The position numbers and the translations under genes were made by a program. DNA of 64,000 bases, from positions 1-64,000 of the forward strand of contig NZ_VITH01000009.1 of assembly GCF_007827815.1 (NCBI RefSeq). The letters run 5' to 3'. How positions within the stretch are numbered: position 1 is the stretch's first letter; every line of letters starts with the position of its first letter. Below, piece after piece: positions 8,101 to 16,641 of the stretch. Source of the stretch: Azospirillum brasilense. GTDB lineage: Bacteria; Pseudomonadota; Alphaproteobacteria; Azospirillales; Azospirillaceae. The notes beneath the pieces are model-generated. The model worked only from the letters and a program-made list of their open reading frames with translations, did no database searches and was not told the DNA's origin.

Positions 8101-9501
8101 TTACTGGCCGGTGGTGGCGGCGTTCCAGGCCGCCTCCTGCCCGAAATAGGCCAGCCGTTCGGCGAAGCGCGGGCGCAGGCCGGTGGCGGCGTAGCGCCCC
8201 TCCAGGATCCCATCGCGGTTCTCGCCGCGAAACTCGAAGGTGAAGAGGTCCTGGGTCAGGATCACGTCGCCCTCCATGCCGACCAGTTCGGTGACGTGGG
8301 TGATGCGGCGCACGCCGTCGCGCATGCGCTGGACCTGGACGATGACGTTGACCGCCCCGGCGATCTGCTGGCGGATGGCCCGGCTGGGCAGGTTCATCCC
8401 GGCCATCAGCACCATGTTCTCAACGCGGCTCAGCGCGTCGCGCGGGTTGTTGGCGTGGATGGTCGACATCGACCCGTCATGGCCGGTGTTCATGGCCTGG
8501 AGCATGTCGAAGGCCTCCGCCCCGCGCACCTCGCCGATGATGATGCGGTCGGGCCGCATGCGCAGGGCGTTGCGGACGAGGTCGCGCTGCGTCACCTGCC
8601 CCTGGCCCTCCAGGTTGGGCGGGCGCGTCTCCAGCCGGACGACGTGGGGCTGCTGGAGCTGGAGCTCGGCGGCGTCCTCGATGGTGATGACGCGCTCCGT
8701 CGCCTCGATGGGGCGGGACATGGCGTTGAGCAGCGTCGTTTTGCCCGAGCCGGTGCCGCCGGAGATGATGACGTTCAGCCGGCAGCGCCCGATGATCTCC
8801 AGCGCGCGGGCCATCGGTTCGGACATGCTGCGGAACTCCACCAGCTCGCGGAAGCCGATGGTGCGGCGGGCGAACTTGCGGATGGAGATGCAGGCGCCGT
8901 CGAGCGCCAGCGGCGGCACGATGATGTTGACGCGGCTGCCGTCGGCCAACCGGGCGTCGACCATGGGGCTGGATTCGTCCACCCGCCGCCCGACCGCCGA
9001 GGCGATGCGCTGCGCGATGTTCAGCAGGTGCCCGCCGTCGCGGAAGCGCACCGGCATCTCCACCAGCTTGCCGCGCTGCTCGGCGAAGGTGCGGGACGGG
9101 CCGTTGACCATGATGTCGGTGATCGCGTCGTCGGCCAGCAGCGGCTCCAGCGGCCCCAGCCCGATCATGTCGTGGACCAGCTCCGTCGCCAGCGTGGCCT
9201 GCTCGCGCCCGTTCAGCTGGCTGCGGCTGGTGGTGGCGATGTCGTCGATCAGCCGCTCGACCAGCGGGCGCAGCGTTTCGGCCGGCATGTCGGCGATGGT
9301 CGCCGGGTCGATGCGGGCCAGCACCTGCGACCGGATGTCGTTCAGCGAGCGGTTGACCGGGCGGACAGCGGCCAGCGGCGGCGGTGCGGCGGACGCCGCC
9401 GGCGCCTGGGCCGGCGCGGCGGCGGGCTTCGGCTCCTCGGCGGGCGGGCTGGCGACCGCCAGGGAGGGGGGGGCCGCCTTGCGGCCGAACAACGTGCTCA
9501 T
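8101..9501 (-). CDS. tadA: Tad pilus secretion ATPase TadA/CpaF
   Basis: The 466-residue product is a secretion ATPase of the GspE/VirB11 superfamily. It has an N-terminal proline/alanine-rich linker, a Walker A 'GGTGSGKTTLLNAM', an Asp box 'TIEDAAELQL', a Walker B region 'IIIGEVRGAEAF' and a His box 'GHDGSMSTIHANN'. In Tad systems it powers pilus extension and probably retraction. The start at 9501 overlaps the stop of the cpaE gene (ATGA), which fixes the N-terminus. Confidence 0.95.
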   Translation of the reverse strand: MSTLFGRKAAPPSLAVASPPAEEPKPAAAPAQAPAASAAPPPLAAVRPVNRSLNDIRSQVLARIDPATIADMPAETLRPLVERLIDDIATTSRSQLNGREQATLATELVHDMIGLGPLEPLLADDAITDIMVNGPSRTFAEQRGKLVEMPVRFRDGGHLLNIAQRIASAVGRRVDESSPMVDARLADGSRVNIIVPPLALDGACISIRKFARRTIGFRELVEFRSMSEPMARALEIIGRCRLNVIISGGTGSGKTTLLNAMSRPIEATERVITIEDAAELQLQQPHVVRLETRPPNLEGQGQVTQRDLVRNALRMRPDRIIIGEVRGAEAFDMLQAMNTGHDGSMSTIHANNPRDALSRVENMVLMAGMNLPSRAIRQQIAGAVNVIVQVQRMRDGVRRITHVTELVGMEGDVILTQDLFTFEFRGENRDGILEGRYAATGLRPRFAERLAYFGQEAAWNAATTGQ

Positions 9502-10709
9502 CGCCGCACCCAGCGGCGGAACAGGCCGTCCTGGGCGGCGGGCTGACCGGCGACGTCGGCGCCCAGCCGCTCCATCGCCTCGCGGAAGCGGCGGCAATGG
9601 CGGAAGGCCGGCTCGCCGACGCCCGCGGCGAAGGCCAGCGGCACCGGGCGGTAGGGCAGGGCGTGCTCCGGCGGGTCGCCCAGCGTGCGCATCAGGTCCG
9701 CCGCGGGAAGCTCGCCGGGGGCGCCGCGCCGGTTCAGGACGGTGACCAGACGCCCGCCGCCGGCCCGGCGCGCGATGGCGGCGCGCAGCCGCACCAGATC
9801 GCGCAACCCCGCGACGCTGGCGTCGCCGACCAGAACGGCGATGGACGCCGCCTCCAGCGCGGCGCGGGCGGCCCCGCCCTGGGCGCGGCCGGCGTCCACG
9901 ACGACGTAGTTGTGGCGGGCCTGGAGGCGGGTCAGCACCGACAGGGCGGCGGTCGGCGCGATGTCGATCACATCCTCCACCGGCTCCTCCGCCGCCAGGA
10001 CGGACAGCCGGTCGGAGGCGGCGACCATGGCGCGCTCCATGAACACGTCGTCCACCCGGTCGGGCGCCTCGACCGCCTCGCGCAGCGCCGGCTCGGGCCG
10101 CAGGTTGAGGGCCAGCGCCACCGTGCCGTTCTGCAGGTCGAGATCGACCAGCGCCGTGCGCCCGCGCGCCCCGTCGGCCAGCCAGCAGCCGAGATGCACC
10201 GCCACCGTGGTCGTCCCCACGCCGCCCCGCGCACCGACCACCGCCACCAGCTTGCCCAGCCGGCCCGCCGCCTCGTCGGCCACGGCGCCAGCGCCGGCGG
10301 CGCGCAGCGCCCCCTCCAGCAGGTCGCGGGACAGCGGCTTGAACAGATAGTCGGTGACCCCGATCCGCCGCAGGTCGCGGTAGAGGCCGATGTCGTTGCT
10401 GTCGCCGACCGCGATCACCCGCACCGACGGGTCGCAGACCCCGGCCAGCGCCTCCATGGCGGCCAGCGGCTCGGCGATGCCGGACAGGTCGACGAGCAGC
10501 AGGTCGGGCGAGCGCTGGCGCGCCAGATCGCGGGCGGCGCTGCGGATGTCGCCGGTCCGCACCTCGCAGGGCAGCAGGGACGGAGCGGTGCGGGTCAGCA
10601 AGGCGGCGCTGGCCGTGTCGGCGACGTAGGCGAGCAGGCGGGGACCGGCGCCGCGGGCGGCGTCGGCCGGCGACGGCGCTTCACCGAGCAGGGTGGCGAG
10701 CAGGCTCAT
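9498..10709 (-). CDS. cpaE: Pilus localisation ATPase CpaE/TadZ (MinD/ParA-like)
   Basis: This 403-residue protein has an N-terminal receiver-like domain (about 28-130: 'DLLLVDLSG', 'DYLFKPLSRD') and a MinD/ParA-type ATPase domain (about 152-400). The P-loop reads 'ARGGVGTTTV': the usual signature lysines of the deviant Walker A motif are replaced by Arg161 and Thr166, so nucleotide hydrolysis may be weak or absent. 'ALVDLDLQNG' and 'YVVVDAGRA' are the later ATPase strands. CpaE places the pilus machine at the cell pole. The start overlaps the stop of cpaD. Confidence 0.9.
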   Translation of the reverse strand: MSLLATLLGEAPSPADAARGAGPRLLAYVADTASAALLTRTAPSLLPCEVRTGDIRSAARDLARQRSPDLLLVDLSGIAEPLAAMEALAGVCDPSVRVIAVGDSNDIGLYRDLRRIGVTDYLFKPLSRDLLEGALRAAGAGAVADEAAGRLGKLVAVVGARGGVGTTTVAVHLGCWLADGARGRTALVDLDLQNGTVALALNLRPEPALREAVEAPDRVDDVFMERAMVAASDRLSVLAAEEPVEDVIDIAPTAALSVLTRLQARHNYVVVDAGRAQGGAARAALEAASIAVLVGDASVAGLRDLVRLRAAIARRAGGGRLVTVLNRRGAPGELPAADLMRTLGDPPEHALPYRPVPLAFAAGVGEPAFRHCRRFREAMERLGADVAGQPAAQDGLFRRWVRR

Positions 10710-11413
10710 TGGTCCTCCTGGCTTCCGTTCAGGGCGGGGGCCAGCACGAAGGCGCTGGACGTGTTGCCCTTCACGAAGGGCTTCACCTGATCGGCGCGGT
10801 AGCGTTGGACGGCGCCGGCCATGCGCTGGCCGTCGGCGGGAACGGTGTCGCGGCCCTGGATCAGGTCGCGCGGGTCGGCCAGCATCAGCGCGAGGTTGCG
10901 CTGGTTGCTGCAGCCCAGCGCCGCGGTCGGGCTGTTCTGGTACCAGCCGCTGTAGATGTCGCTCCACGCCGCGCAGTCCGGGGCCAGCGCGACGTAGCTG
11001 GTCACCTGGAGCGCCGGGGCGCCGGTCTGGTCGGGGGCGAAGGTGACGTTCTCCGCCGGCACGCCGGCCCCGCCCAGCAGGGAGACGGTGGCGGCCTGCG
11101 CCGGGGTGGCGAGCGCCGGGCCGGTGACCGTCACGTGGGGGGTGGTGTCGCGGCCGAGCCCGGCCACCGTGCGGATCACCCGGTCGCGCTCCTGCGCCGT
11201 GATGGCGCCGCTGCGCGGGTCGATGGCGAAGGGGACGGCGTTGCTGAGCGCCCTCACGGCGGGCACTTGGGCGGCGGGCATCGGCGGGGGCGTCTGCGGC
11301 ACAGCACAGCCGCCCAGCAGACCCGTGAGGAGTGGCAGAAGCAGCATCGGCGTTCGCATGGCTCTGGGCGGCGTGGCTCTGGTCATGGCGCTGTGCTCCG
11401 CGAAGGGGGTCAT
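10706..11413 (-). CDS. cpaD: CpaD family pilus assembly lipoprotein
   Basis: The 235-residue product has a signal peptide with lipobox 'LLTGLLGGC' and a CpaD domain. That domain includes 'VTSYVALAPDCAAWSDIY', 'NLALMLADPRDLIQGRD' and a C-terminal 'ADGQRMAGAVQRYR', which are recognisable features of the family. Two cysteines ('PDCAAW', 'LGCSNQ') are conserved in CpaD. Three in-frame ATGs precede the signal; the outermost (11413) overlaps the cpaC stop by 4 bases and is annotated, though translation from a later ATG would give a more usual lipoprotein leader. Confidence 0.87.
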   Translation of the reverse strand: MTPFAEHSAMTRATPPRAMRTPMLLLPLLTGLLGGCAVPQTPPPMPAAQVPAVRALSNAVPFAIDPRSGAITAQERDRVIRTVAGLGRDTTPHVTVTGPALATPAQAATVSLLGGAGVPAENVTFAPDQTGAPALQVTSYVALAPDCAAWSDIYSGWYQNSPTAALGCSNQRNLALMLADPRDLIQGRDTVPADGQRMAGAVQRYRADQVKPFVKGNTSSAFVLAPALNGSQEDQ

Positions 11414-12852
11414 TGGAGGCTGAAGCCGGCGTCGCCGTGCAGGCGGGCGGCGCCCGGCCCGATCGCCAGCGGGGCGGTGCCGGCCGCGCTGTTGCCGCCC
11501 ACCGGGGGCTGCAGGCTTTGGGCGCGGTTCAGGAAGATGCGCTCCACGTCGGTCGCCGCGACGAAGCCGTCGGTCGGGGCGGAGAGCGCGTTGGCGGCGG
11601 ACACCGGGCGGACGAGGTAGGGGGTCACGACGATGACCAGCTCGGTCTCGTTGCGGCGGAACTTGCTGGAGTGGAACAGCGCCCCCAGCACCGGCACGTC
11701 GCCCAGCCCCGGCACGGCGTCCAGCGTCGCCGAGGTGTTGTTCTGGAGCAGGCCGGCGATGGCGAAGCTCTGCCCGCTGGCCAGTTCGATGGTCGTCTCG
11801 GCGCGGCGCACCGACAGGCCGGGGATGCGGATGGAGTCGACCACGACGGCGCCGTTGTTGGTCAGCTCGCTGACCTCCGGGCGGACGCGCATGCTGATCT
11901 GGCCGCCACCCAGCACGGTCGGGGTGAAGTCCAGGCTGACGCCGTACTTCTTGAACTGGATGGTGGTGGTGCGGTCGTACTGGGCGACCGGGATGGGGAA
12001 CTCGCCGCCGGCCAGGAAGCTGGCGGTCTCGCCGGACAGGGCGGTCAGGTTCGGCTCGGCCAGCACGGTGATGAGACCGTCCTCGGCCAGCGCGTCGACC
12101 ACCGTGTTGATGTCCACCCGCCCGTTGCTGGAGCGGTAGCTGCCGCCGATGGAGTTGGTCGGCGCTGCGGCGCGGATCAGGTTGCCGGCGGCGTCCAGGA
12201 TGGTCCGTCCGGTGGCGATCCCGAAGGCGAAGGAGCCGATGTTGAACATGCTCTCGAAGTTGACGCCCAACTCCTTGGTCACCTGGCGCGACACCTCGGC
12301 GACGCGGACCCGCAGGTTGACCTGGGCGGGGGCGGCGACGGTCAGGCGGTTGGTGACGGTCTGCCCCTGCCCGACGTAGCGCTCGGCCAGCTCGACCATC
12401 TGCCGCGCCGTGGCGGGGGAGGAGACGGTGCCGGTCAGCGTGATGCCGGTGCCGGTGCTCTGCACGTCGATGGCGGCGTTGGGCACCTGGGCGACCAGCT
12501 TGGACCGCAGGTCGCCGACCGGCATGGTGACGACGACGCTGAAGGAGGCCAGCGGCTTGTTGTCCGCCGACAGGGCGTAGACGCTGGCCCGGCCCGGCGT
12601 CTTGGCGACGATGAAGAAGGCCTGCGGGCCGGACGCCTGGACGTCCGCGATCTCCGGGGCGGAGGTGAAGACGCTGGCCGCCGGGGCCGGCAGGTTGACC
12701 GGCTGCCCGCCGCCGACCTCCAGCGTGATCTCGCGGGGGCGCTGCTGGGATTGGGCCGGTGCCGCGGCCAGCGCCGCGAACAGCCCGGCCAGGAGGGCCG
12801 TCAGGATCTTGAAGGCCGCGACCCGGATTGTGGTGGTGATGGTCGTCGTCAT
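11410..12852 (-). CDS. cpaC: Outer-membrane secretin CpaC/RcpA of the Tad pilus
   Basis: This 480-residue protein has a signal peptide (about 1-36). An N-terminal CpaC-type domain follows ('VNLPAPAASVFTSAPEIADVQ'), then a BON-like region ('ITLTGTVSSPATARQMVELAERY'). The secretin domain carries 'VGALFHSSKFRRNETELVIVVTPYLVRP', the family hallmark. It forms the outer-membrane ring through which the Flp fibre passes. Length and domain order are normal for alphaproteobacterial CpaC. Confidence 0.94.
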   Translation of the reverse strand: MTTTITTTIRVAAFKILTALLAGLFAALAAAPAQSQQRPREITLEVGGGQPVNLPAPAASVFTSAPEIADVQASGPQAFFIVAKTPGRASVYALSADNKPLASFSVVVTMPVGDLRSKLVAQVPNAAIDVQSTGTGITLTGTVSSPATARQMVELAERYVGQGQTVTNRLTVAAPAQVNLRVRVAEVSRQVTKELGVNFESMFNIGSFAFGIATGRTILDAAGNLIRAAAPTNSIGGSYRSSNGRVDINTVVDALAEDGLITVLAEPNLTALSGETASFLAGGEFPIPVAQYDRTTTIQFKKYGVSLDFTPTVLGGGQISMRVRPEVSELTNNGAVVVDSIRIPGLSVRRAETTIELASGQSFAIAGLLQNNTSATLDAVPGLGDVPVLGALFHSSKFRRNETELVIVVTPYLVRPVSAANALSAPTDGFVAATDVERIFLNRAQSLQPPVGGNSAAGTAPLAIGPGAARLHGDAGFSLQ

Positions 12853-12883
12853 GAATTCGTCCCCCCTGGGTCGGCGCGCCGGT

Positions 12884-13762
12884 TCAGCGTTCGAGCGTTT
12901 CCGTCTTGGAGCCGCGGATGATGAGCAGCGGCGGGCGGCGGGCGGCGGGCGCCTCCGCGCTGTGGGGTGTGGGAAGCTGGCGCAGGGCGGGCGACACGTC
13001 CTCGGCCCAGGTGGGTGCGGAAGCGGGCTCCGCCGCCCCGGCGGCGAGGGCGGTCTCGTCGGCGAGCAGGCTGCGCAGCGCCAGCGACAGCTTGCCCATG
13101 GCGGCGGCGACGGTGACCGTCTCGCTCTGGCGGGCGGTGACCTCCAGCGTCACGGTGCGCGGAACACGGCCATCCGGCCCGTTCTTCAGCATGCCGGCCT
13201 CGCCGAGCTGCTGGTCGATGGCGATGACGCGCAGGTTCTGCAGGACGGTCTCGCCGACCGCCCGGCTGCGCAGGTCGCGCCCCGCCTGGGATTCGAAATT
13301 CTGGGTCAGGATCAGGTCCACGCGGTCGCCGGGCCAGATCAGCCCGCCGGTTGCGCTGACCGCGTCCACCGCCACCGACACGGCGCGGCTGCCCGGCGAC
13401 AGGACGGCGGCGAGGAAGCCGCGCTCCCCCGGCGCGACGATGTGGCCGGCCATGATCGGCTCGCCCGCCGCGAAGGACCGGCGGGTGACGGCGCCGCTGT
13501 AGGCGCTTTCCGCGACGCGGCCCCGCACCATGTAGCCGTCGCCGAGACGGCCCGGCGGCCAGGGCTCCCAGCGCAGATCCTCGGCGCGCAGCAGCATGCC
13601 GGTGGAGATCGGGCGGGCGGCGACCAGCACGGAGTCCATGGGCGCCGCGGGCGCCGGGACCGCGACGGCGGCGGTCGGTGCCGGCAGCATCGAGAAGGAC
13701 ACGTAGCCCACCAGCGACAGCCCGACGAGCAGCAGGGACAGGAATAGCACTCTCAGAACCAT
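12884..13762 (-). CDS. cpaB: Pilus assembly protein CpaB/RcpC
   Basis: The 292-residue protein has one N-terminal membrane helix and a SAF-type domain ('VLVAARPISTGMLLRAEDLRWEPWP'). The RcpC/CpaB core follows ('GFLAAVLSPGSRAVSVAVDAVSATGGLIWPGDRVDLILTQ'). The family is periplasmic and supports secretin function. ATG at 13762 is inside the last codons of cpaA (stop at 13753-13755), so the two genes overlap by 10 bases. The C-terminal 60 residues are low-complexity and Ala/Pro-rich. Confidence 0.9.
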   Translation of the reverse strand: MVLRVLFLSLLLVGLSLVGYVSFSMLPAPTAAVAVPAPAAPMDSVLVAARPISTGMLLRAEDLRWEPWPPGRLGDGYMVRGRVAESAYSGAVTRRSFAAGEPIMAGHIVAPGERGFLAAVLSPGSRAVSVAVDAVSATGGLIWPGDRVDLILTQNFESQAGRDLRSRAVGETVLQNLRVIAIDQQLGEAGMLKNGPDGRVPRTVTLEVTARQSETVTVAAAMGKLSLALRSLLADETALAAGAAEPASAPTWAEDVSPALRQLPTPHSAEAPAARRPPLLIIRGSKTETLER

Positions 13763-14325
13763 GCCGCTCCTCCGGTGGGGTTGGAGAGGGTGATCAGCCC
13801 GCCGGCGGCCAGGGCGACGCCATAGGGCACGGAATGGCGGGTGGCGACGCGGTGCGCCTCGGCCGCCAGGAGATGGGCGAGAAGGCGGACCGGCGTGGAG
13901 CGTCCGCCGCGGCGGCGCAGCAGCCGGCGCGCCGGGCGTGCCTTGCGCAGGGCCAGCCACCCGGCGAGATAGAGGAGGGAGAGCGCCCCGCCGGCCAGCG
14001 CGGTCGCGGTTGCGAAGGGCGCGGCCCGCTCCACCCCGACCAGCAGCAGGATGGAGGAGGCCAGCTTCACGTCCCCGCCGCCCAGCCAGCCCCGGCGGTG
14101 CAGGGCGCACAGGACGAGGAAGAGCGTGGCGGCGGCGGCAAGGCTGACCCAGGGAAAGGGGGAGCCCTGCCACAGCGGAAGCGCGAGGCCGAGGGTGGCG
14201 AGGAGGATCGACACCGTGTCCGGGATGATGCGCCGGCACAGGTCGTCCGCCGCCGCCCAGCCCAGCGCAAGCCCCGCCATGGGCGGTGCCAGGGAGAGGG
14301 GATCGAAGAGAGCGATCGTATCCAT
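13753..14325 (-). CDS. cpaA: Prepilin peptidase CpaA/TadV
   Basis: This 190-residue integral membrane aspartyl protease has the two expected catalytic aspartates: Asp28 in 'ADDLCRRIIPD' and Asp85 in 'GWLGGGDVKLAS'. It lacks the N-terminal methylase domain of PilD, as is typical of the short TadV type, and should cleave Flp and the TadE-like pseudopilins. At 190 residues it is slightly longer than typical CpaA because of a basic loop ('RKARPARRLLRRRGGR') between the last helices. Confidence 0.9.
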   Translation of the reverse strand: MDTIALFDPLSLAPPMAGLALGWAAADDLCRRIIPDTVSILLATLGLALPLWQGSPFPWVSLAAAATLFLVLCALHRRGWLGGGDVKLASSILLLVGVERAAPFATATALAGGALSLLYLAGWLALRKARPARRLLRRRGGRSTPVRLLAHLLAAEAHRVATRHSVPYGVALAAGGLITLSNPTGGAAWF

Positions 14326-14361
14326 GGCGGGAGCTTCGCGTGGGAGGGGGGCTTGCGGCGT

Positions 14362-14577
14362 TTACTTCGGAATGGTCGTCGAGGTGCCGCTGACCGTGGT
14401 GCCGATGCCGGTGAACAGGGTGCTGACGTTGGTGCCGAAGGTGCGGGCGCCGCCGATGATGACGAGCGCGACCAGGGCCGCCGCCAGACCGTATTCGAGG
14501 GCCGTGATGCCCTTGCGGTCCTTGGTCGCGGCCTGGACCGGAGAAATGATGGCGCGGATGTTGGCGAACAGGGTCAT
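14362..14577 (-). CDS. flp: Flp type IVb major pilin
   Basis: The 71-residue prepilin has a 23-residue basic leader ending in Gly23. The Flp processing site follows, 'G/ITALEYGLAAALVALVIIGG', with the conserved Glu-Tyr pair at mature positions 5-6. The C-terminus is short and Thr/Ser-rich. A good ribosome site (GGAGA) precedes ATG at 14577. It is the first gene of the Tad operon and has a 720-base AT-richer region upstream. Confidence 0.95.
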   Translation of the reverse strand: MTLFANIRAIISPVQAATKDRKGITALEYGLAAALVALVIIGGARTFGTNVSTLFTGIGTTVSGTSTTIPK

Positions 14578-14714
14578 TGATTGTCTCCGTTGATAATTGT
14601 GATGCGAAGGGTTTTCGCTTCGGGAAGATGAAGCGAAGAGGTTCGATTACTGATTTTCGGGGAATGCACGGCGTCTGTGATTTGAAGGATGGCGAAACAC
14701 GGTATTTTAATAAA

Positions 14715-14726
14715 CCTATCGATAGG
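14715..14726. promoter_or_regulatory. Perfect palindrome upstream of flp, possible operator
   Basis: CCTATCGATAGG is a perfect 12-bp inverted repeat within the AT-rich part of the flp upstream region. It is next to AT-rich promoter-like sequence on the minus strand (TTTATTAAAATACC). It could be a repressor or activator site for the pilus operon. No binding factor is known, and a chance palindrome is not excluded. Confidence 0.3.
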
Positions 14727-15190
14727 AGTAGTCCGGCGGGCCTGTGCCGTTGTCTTCGCGATGTGCAACGCAACTTTTCGCGCCGTCTTCAGGCAAAGCG
14801 CGGAAGCCGCCGTGCTCGGCGGCGCTGTATCAAAGAAACGGGAAGAAATGCGCCGTGCGGAGAGTTGAATGCCGGTCGGATTGCTTTGAAAGGAAATCGT
14901 TAGAAATTGAAGTGATTATCGGGTTATGGCGGGATTGTGCCGTCACTGGGGCCGTCACTCCCTTCGCGACGCGCGGAACATTTGGAGTTCCGACGGTGGT
15001 GTCGCGTTCTCCGGAATGGCGGCGCGCTCTCCGGATGGCGAAGCAGAGTCGGTAGCCGGGTCGGGGTACCCTTTTCCGTCGGGCCGAAGCGCCCGGACCG
15101 GATCGACCGTCCGGGAGCGGCGCCGGACGAACGGGGCGGGGAGTTAATCCCGCCGGTTCTACGACCAGTGGCAATAGGTCGCACCTTCGT

Positions 15191-15209
15191 GATAATGAGA
15201 ATAACTATC
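15191..15209. promoter_or_regulatory. Fur-box-like iron operator
   Basis: GATAATGAGAATAACTATC matches the 19-base classical Fur consensus (GATAATGATAATCATTATC) at 16 of 19 positions. It lies 88 bases upstream of the ATG of the dihaem peroxidase-like gene, a normal place for an operator over the promoter. In Rhodospirillales the reader could be Fur or another iron regulator; the match itself is direct. Confidence 0.75.
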
Positions 15210-15297
15210 ATCCAGGCCGAAGGGCATGGATACTGCCGGCGGTCCCCCGCCATGGATTGCGGCCATGGGCCACCGCCGTCAAGGAGCGAGAGTCAGG

Positions 15298-16467
15298 ATG
15301 TCATTGTTCGGCAAATATGTTGCGCCGGCCGCGGCGCTGTCCGCCCTGTTGATCGCCAGCGCGTCCGGCATGGCCGCCGATCCAGCGGACCTGCAGAAGG
15401 CGGAGCTGCAGAAGGCCAAGGCCGAGCTGGGCAAGGCGCTGTTCTTCGACAACAACCTGTCTTCCACGCGCAGCCAGTCCTGCGCGACCTGCCACAACCC
15501 GGAATTCGGCTTCGCCGACCCGCGCGGTGCGGCCTCGCTGGGCGCGGACGGCAAGTCGCTGGGCGACCGCAACGCGCCGACCGCCGCCTACGCCCATCTC
15601 GCCCCGCGCTTCGGCTTCAAGGCGAGCGGGGTTCCCTTCGGCGGGCAGTTCCACGACGGCCGCGCCGCCACCCTTCAGGAGCAGGCCGGCGGGCCGCCGT
15701 TGAACCCCGCCGAGATGGGCATGGCCTCCAAGGCGGAGGTGCAGGGGCGGCTGAAGGAGAACGCGGACTACGCGCGCAGCTTCGTCGCCCTCTACGGCGC
15801 CGGGGTGCTGGACGACGCCGACCGCGCCTACGACGCGATGACCGACAGCATCGCCGCCTTCGAAAAGACCGACGTCTTCTCGCCCTTCGACTCCAAGTAC
15901 GACCGCTATCTGCGCGGCGACTACAAGATGACCGGCGAGGAGGAACTGGGGATGACCCTGTTCTTCTCGCAGCAGTTCACCAACTGCAACGTCTGCCACA
16001 AGCTGAACGCGATGCCGGCGGCGACGAACGAGGTCTTCACCAACTACGAGTACCACAACATCGGCGTGCCGGTGAACGCGGAGCTGCGGGCGGCCAACGG
16101 GGTGGCGGCGACGCACATCGACCGCGGGCTGGCCGAGAATCCGGCGCTGAAGGGCCAGAAGGCCTATGAGGGGAAGTTCAAGACGCCGACCCTGCGCAAC
16201 GTCGCGGTGACCGGCCCCTACATGCACAACGGCGTCTTCAAGGACCTGGAGACCGTCGTCCGCTTCTACAACAAGTACAACAGCCGCAAGCCGGCGGACC
16301 AGATCAACCCGGAAACCGGCAAGCCCTGGGGCAATCCGGAAATCGCCGCCACCGTCTCCATCAAGGAGCTGGAGGAGGGGCCGGCGCTCGACGACCGCCG
16401 AATCAAGGCGCTGGTCGCCTTCATGAAGACGCTGACCGACGCCCGTTACGAACCGCTTCTGAAGTGA
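15298..16467 (+). CDS. Dihaem cytochrome c peroxidase / MauG family protein
   Basis: This 389-residue periplasmic protein has a signal peptide (about 1-26). Two c-type haem sites are present, C62-A-T-C65-H66 and C230-N-V-C233-H234, along with the CCP/MauG landmarks 'FHDGRA' and 'PLNPAEMGM'. ATG at 15298 follows AAGGAG and starts directly at the signal peptide; an upstream in-frame ATG at 15226 would bury it. The Fur-like box and the adjacent imelysin genes place it in an iron-regulated module, so it may oxidise iron or detoxify peroxide during uptake rather than serve methylamine metabolism. The exact reaction is not known. Confidence 0.9.
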   Translation: MSLFGKYVAPAAALSALLIASASGMAADPADLQKAELQKAKAELGKALFFDNNLSSTRSQSCATCHNPEFGFADPRGAASLGADGKSLGDRNAPTAAYAHLAPRFGFKASGVPFGGQFHDGRAATLQEQAGGPPLNPAEMGMASKAEVQGRLKENADYARSFVALYGAGVLDDADRAYDAMTDSIAAFEKTDVFSPFDSKYDRYLRGDYKMTGEEELGMTLFFSQQFTNCNVCHKLNAMPAATNEVFTNYEYHNIGVPVNAELRAANGVAATHIDRGLAENPALKGQKAYEGKFKTPTLRNVAVTGPYMHNGVFKDLETVVRFYNKYNSRKPADQINPETGKPWGNPEIAATVSIKELEEGPALDDRRIKALVAFMKTLTDARYEPLLK

Positions 16468-16550
16468 GCGTGGGCGGGCGGGATCGCTTTCATGGCCCCG
16501 TCGCCCGCCGCAAATGCGGCCAACCCGCCGTCGCATTGCGATTGCATCTT

Positions 16551-16569
16551 GACAATGAGAGTGATTAGC
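16551..16569. promoter_or_regulatory. Second Fur-box-like site, upstream of imelysin gene
   Basis: GACAATGAGAGTGATTAGC matches the 19-base Fur consensus at about 14 positions and shares the GACAATGAGA/GATAATGAGA core with the site at 15191. It lies 73 bases upstream of the imelysin start at 16642. This suggests that irpA has its own iron-controlled promoter. Confidence 0.6.
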
Positions 16570-16641
16570 GGCGCATGTTGAGAATGCTTCGCACTTTCAT
16601 GGCTCTCACGCCAACGATCACCGACGCTTGAGGAGACCTTC

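Larger units (their letters stand above)
14578..15297. other. Divergent intergenic region between flp and the iron module
   Basis: No convincing gene was found in these 720 bases. The 350 bases next to flp are clearly richer in A+T than the flanks and contain runs such as GGTATTTTAATAAACC, suitable for promoters. A perfect 12-bp palindrome CCTATCGATAGG lies at 14715-14726, about 138 bases upstream of flp. The other end holds the Fur-like box at 15191-15209 that belongs to the haem-protein gene starting at 15298. Short open frames here lack codon bias and ribosome sites. Confidence 0.7.
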
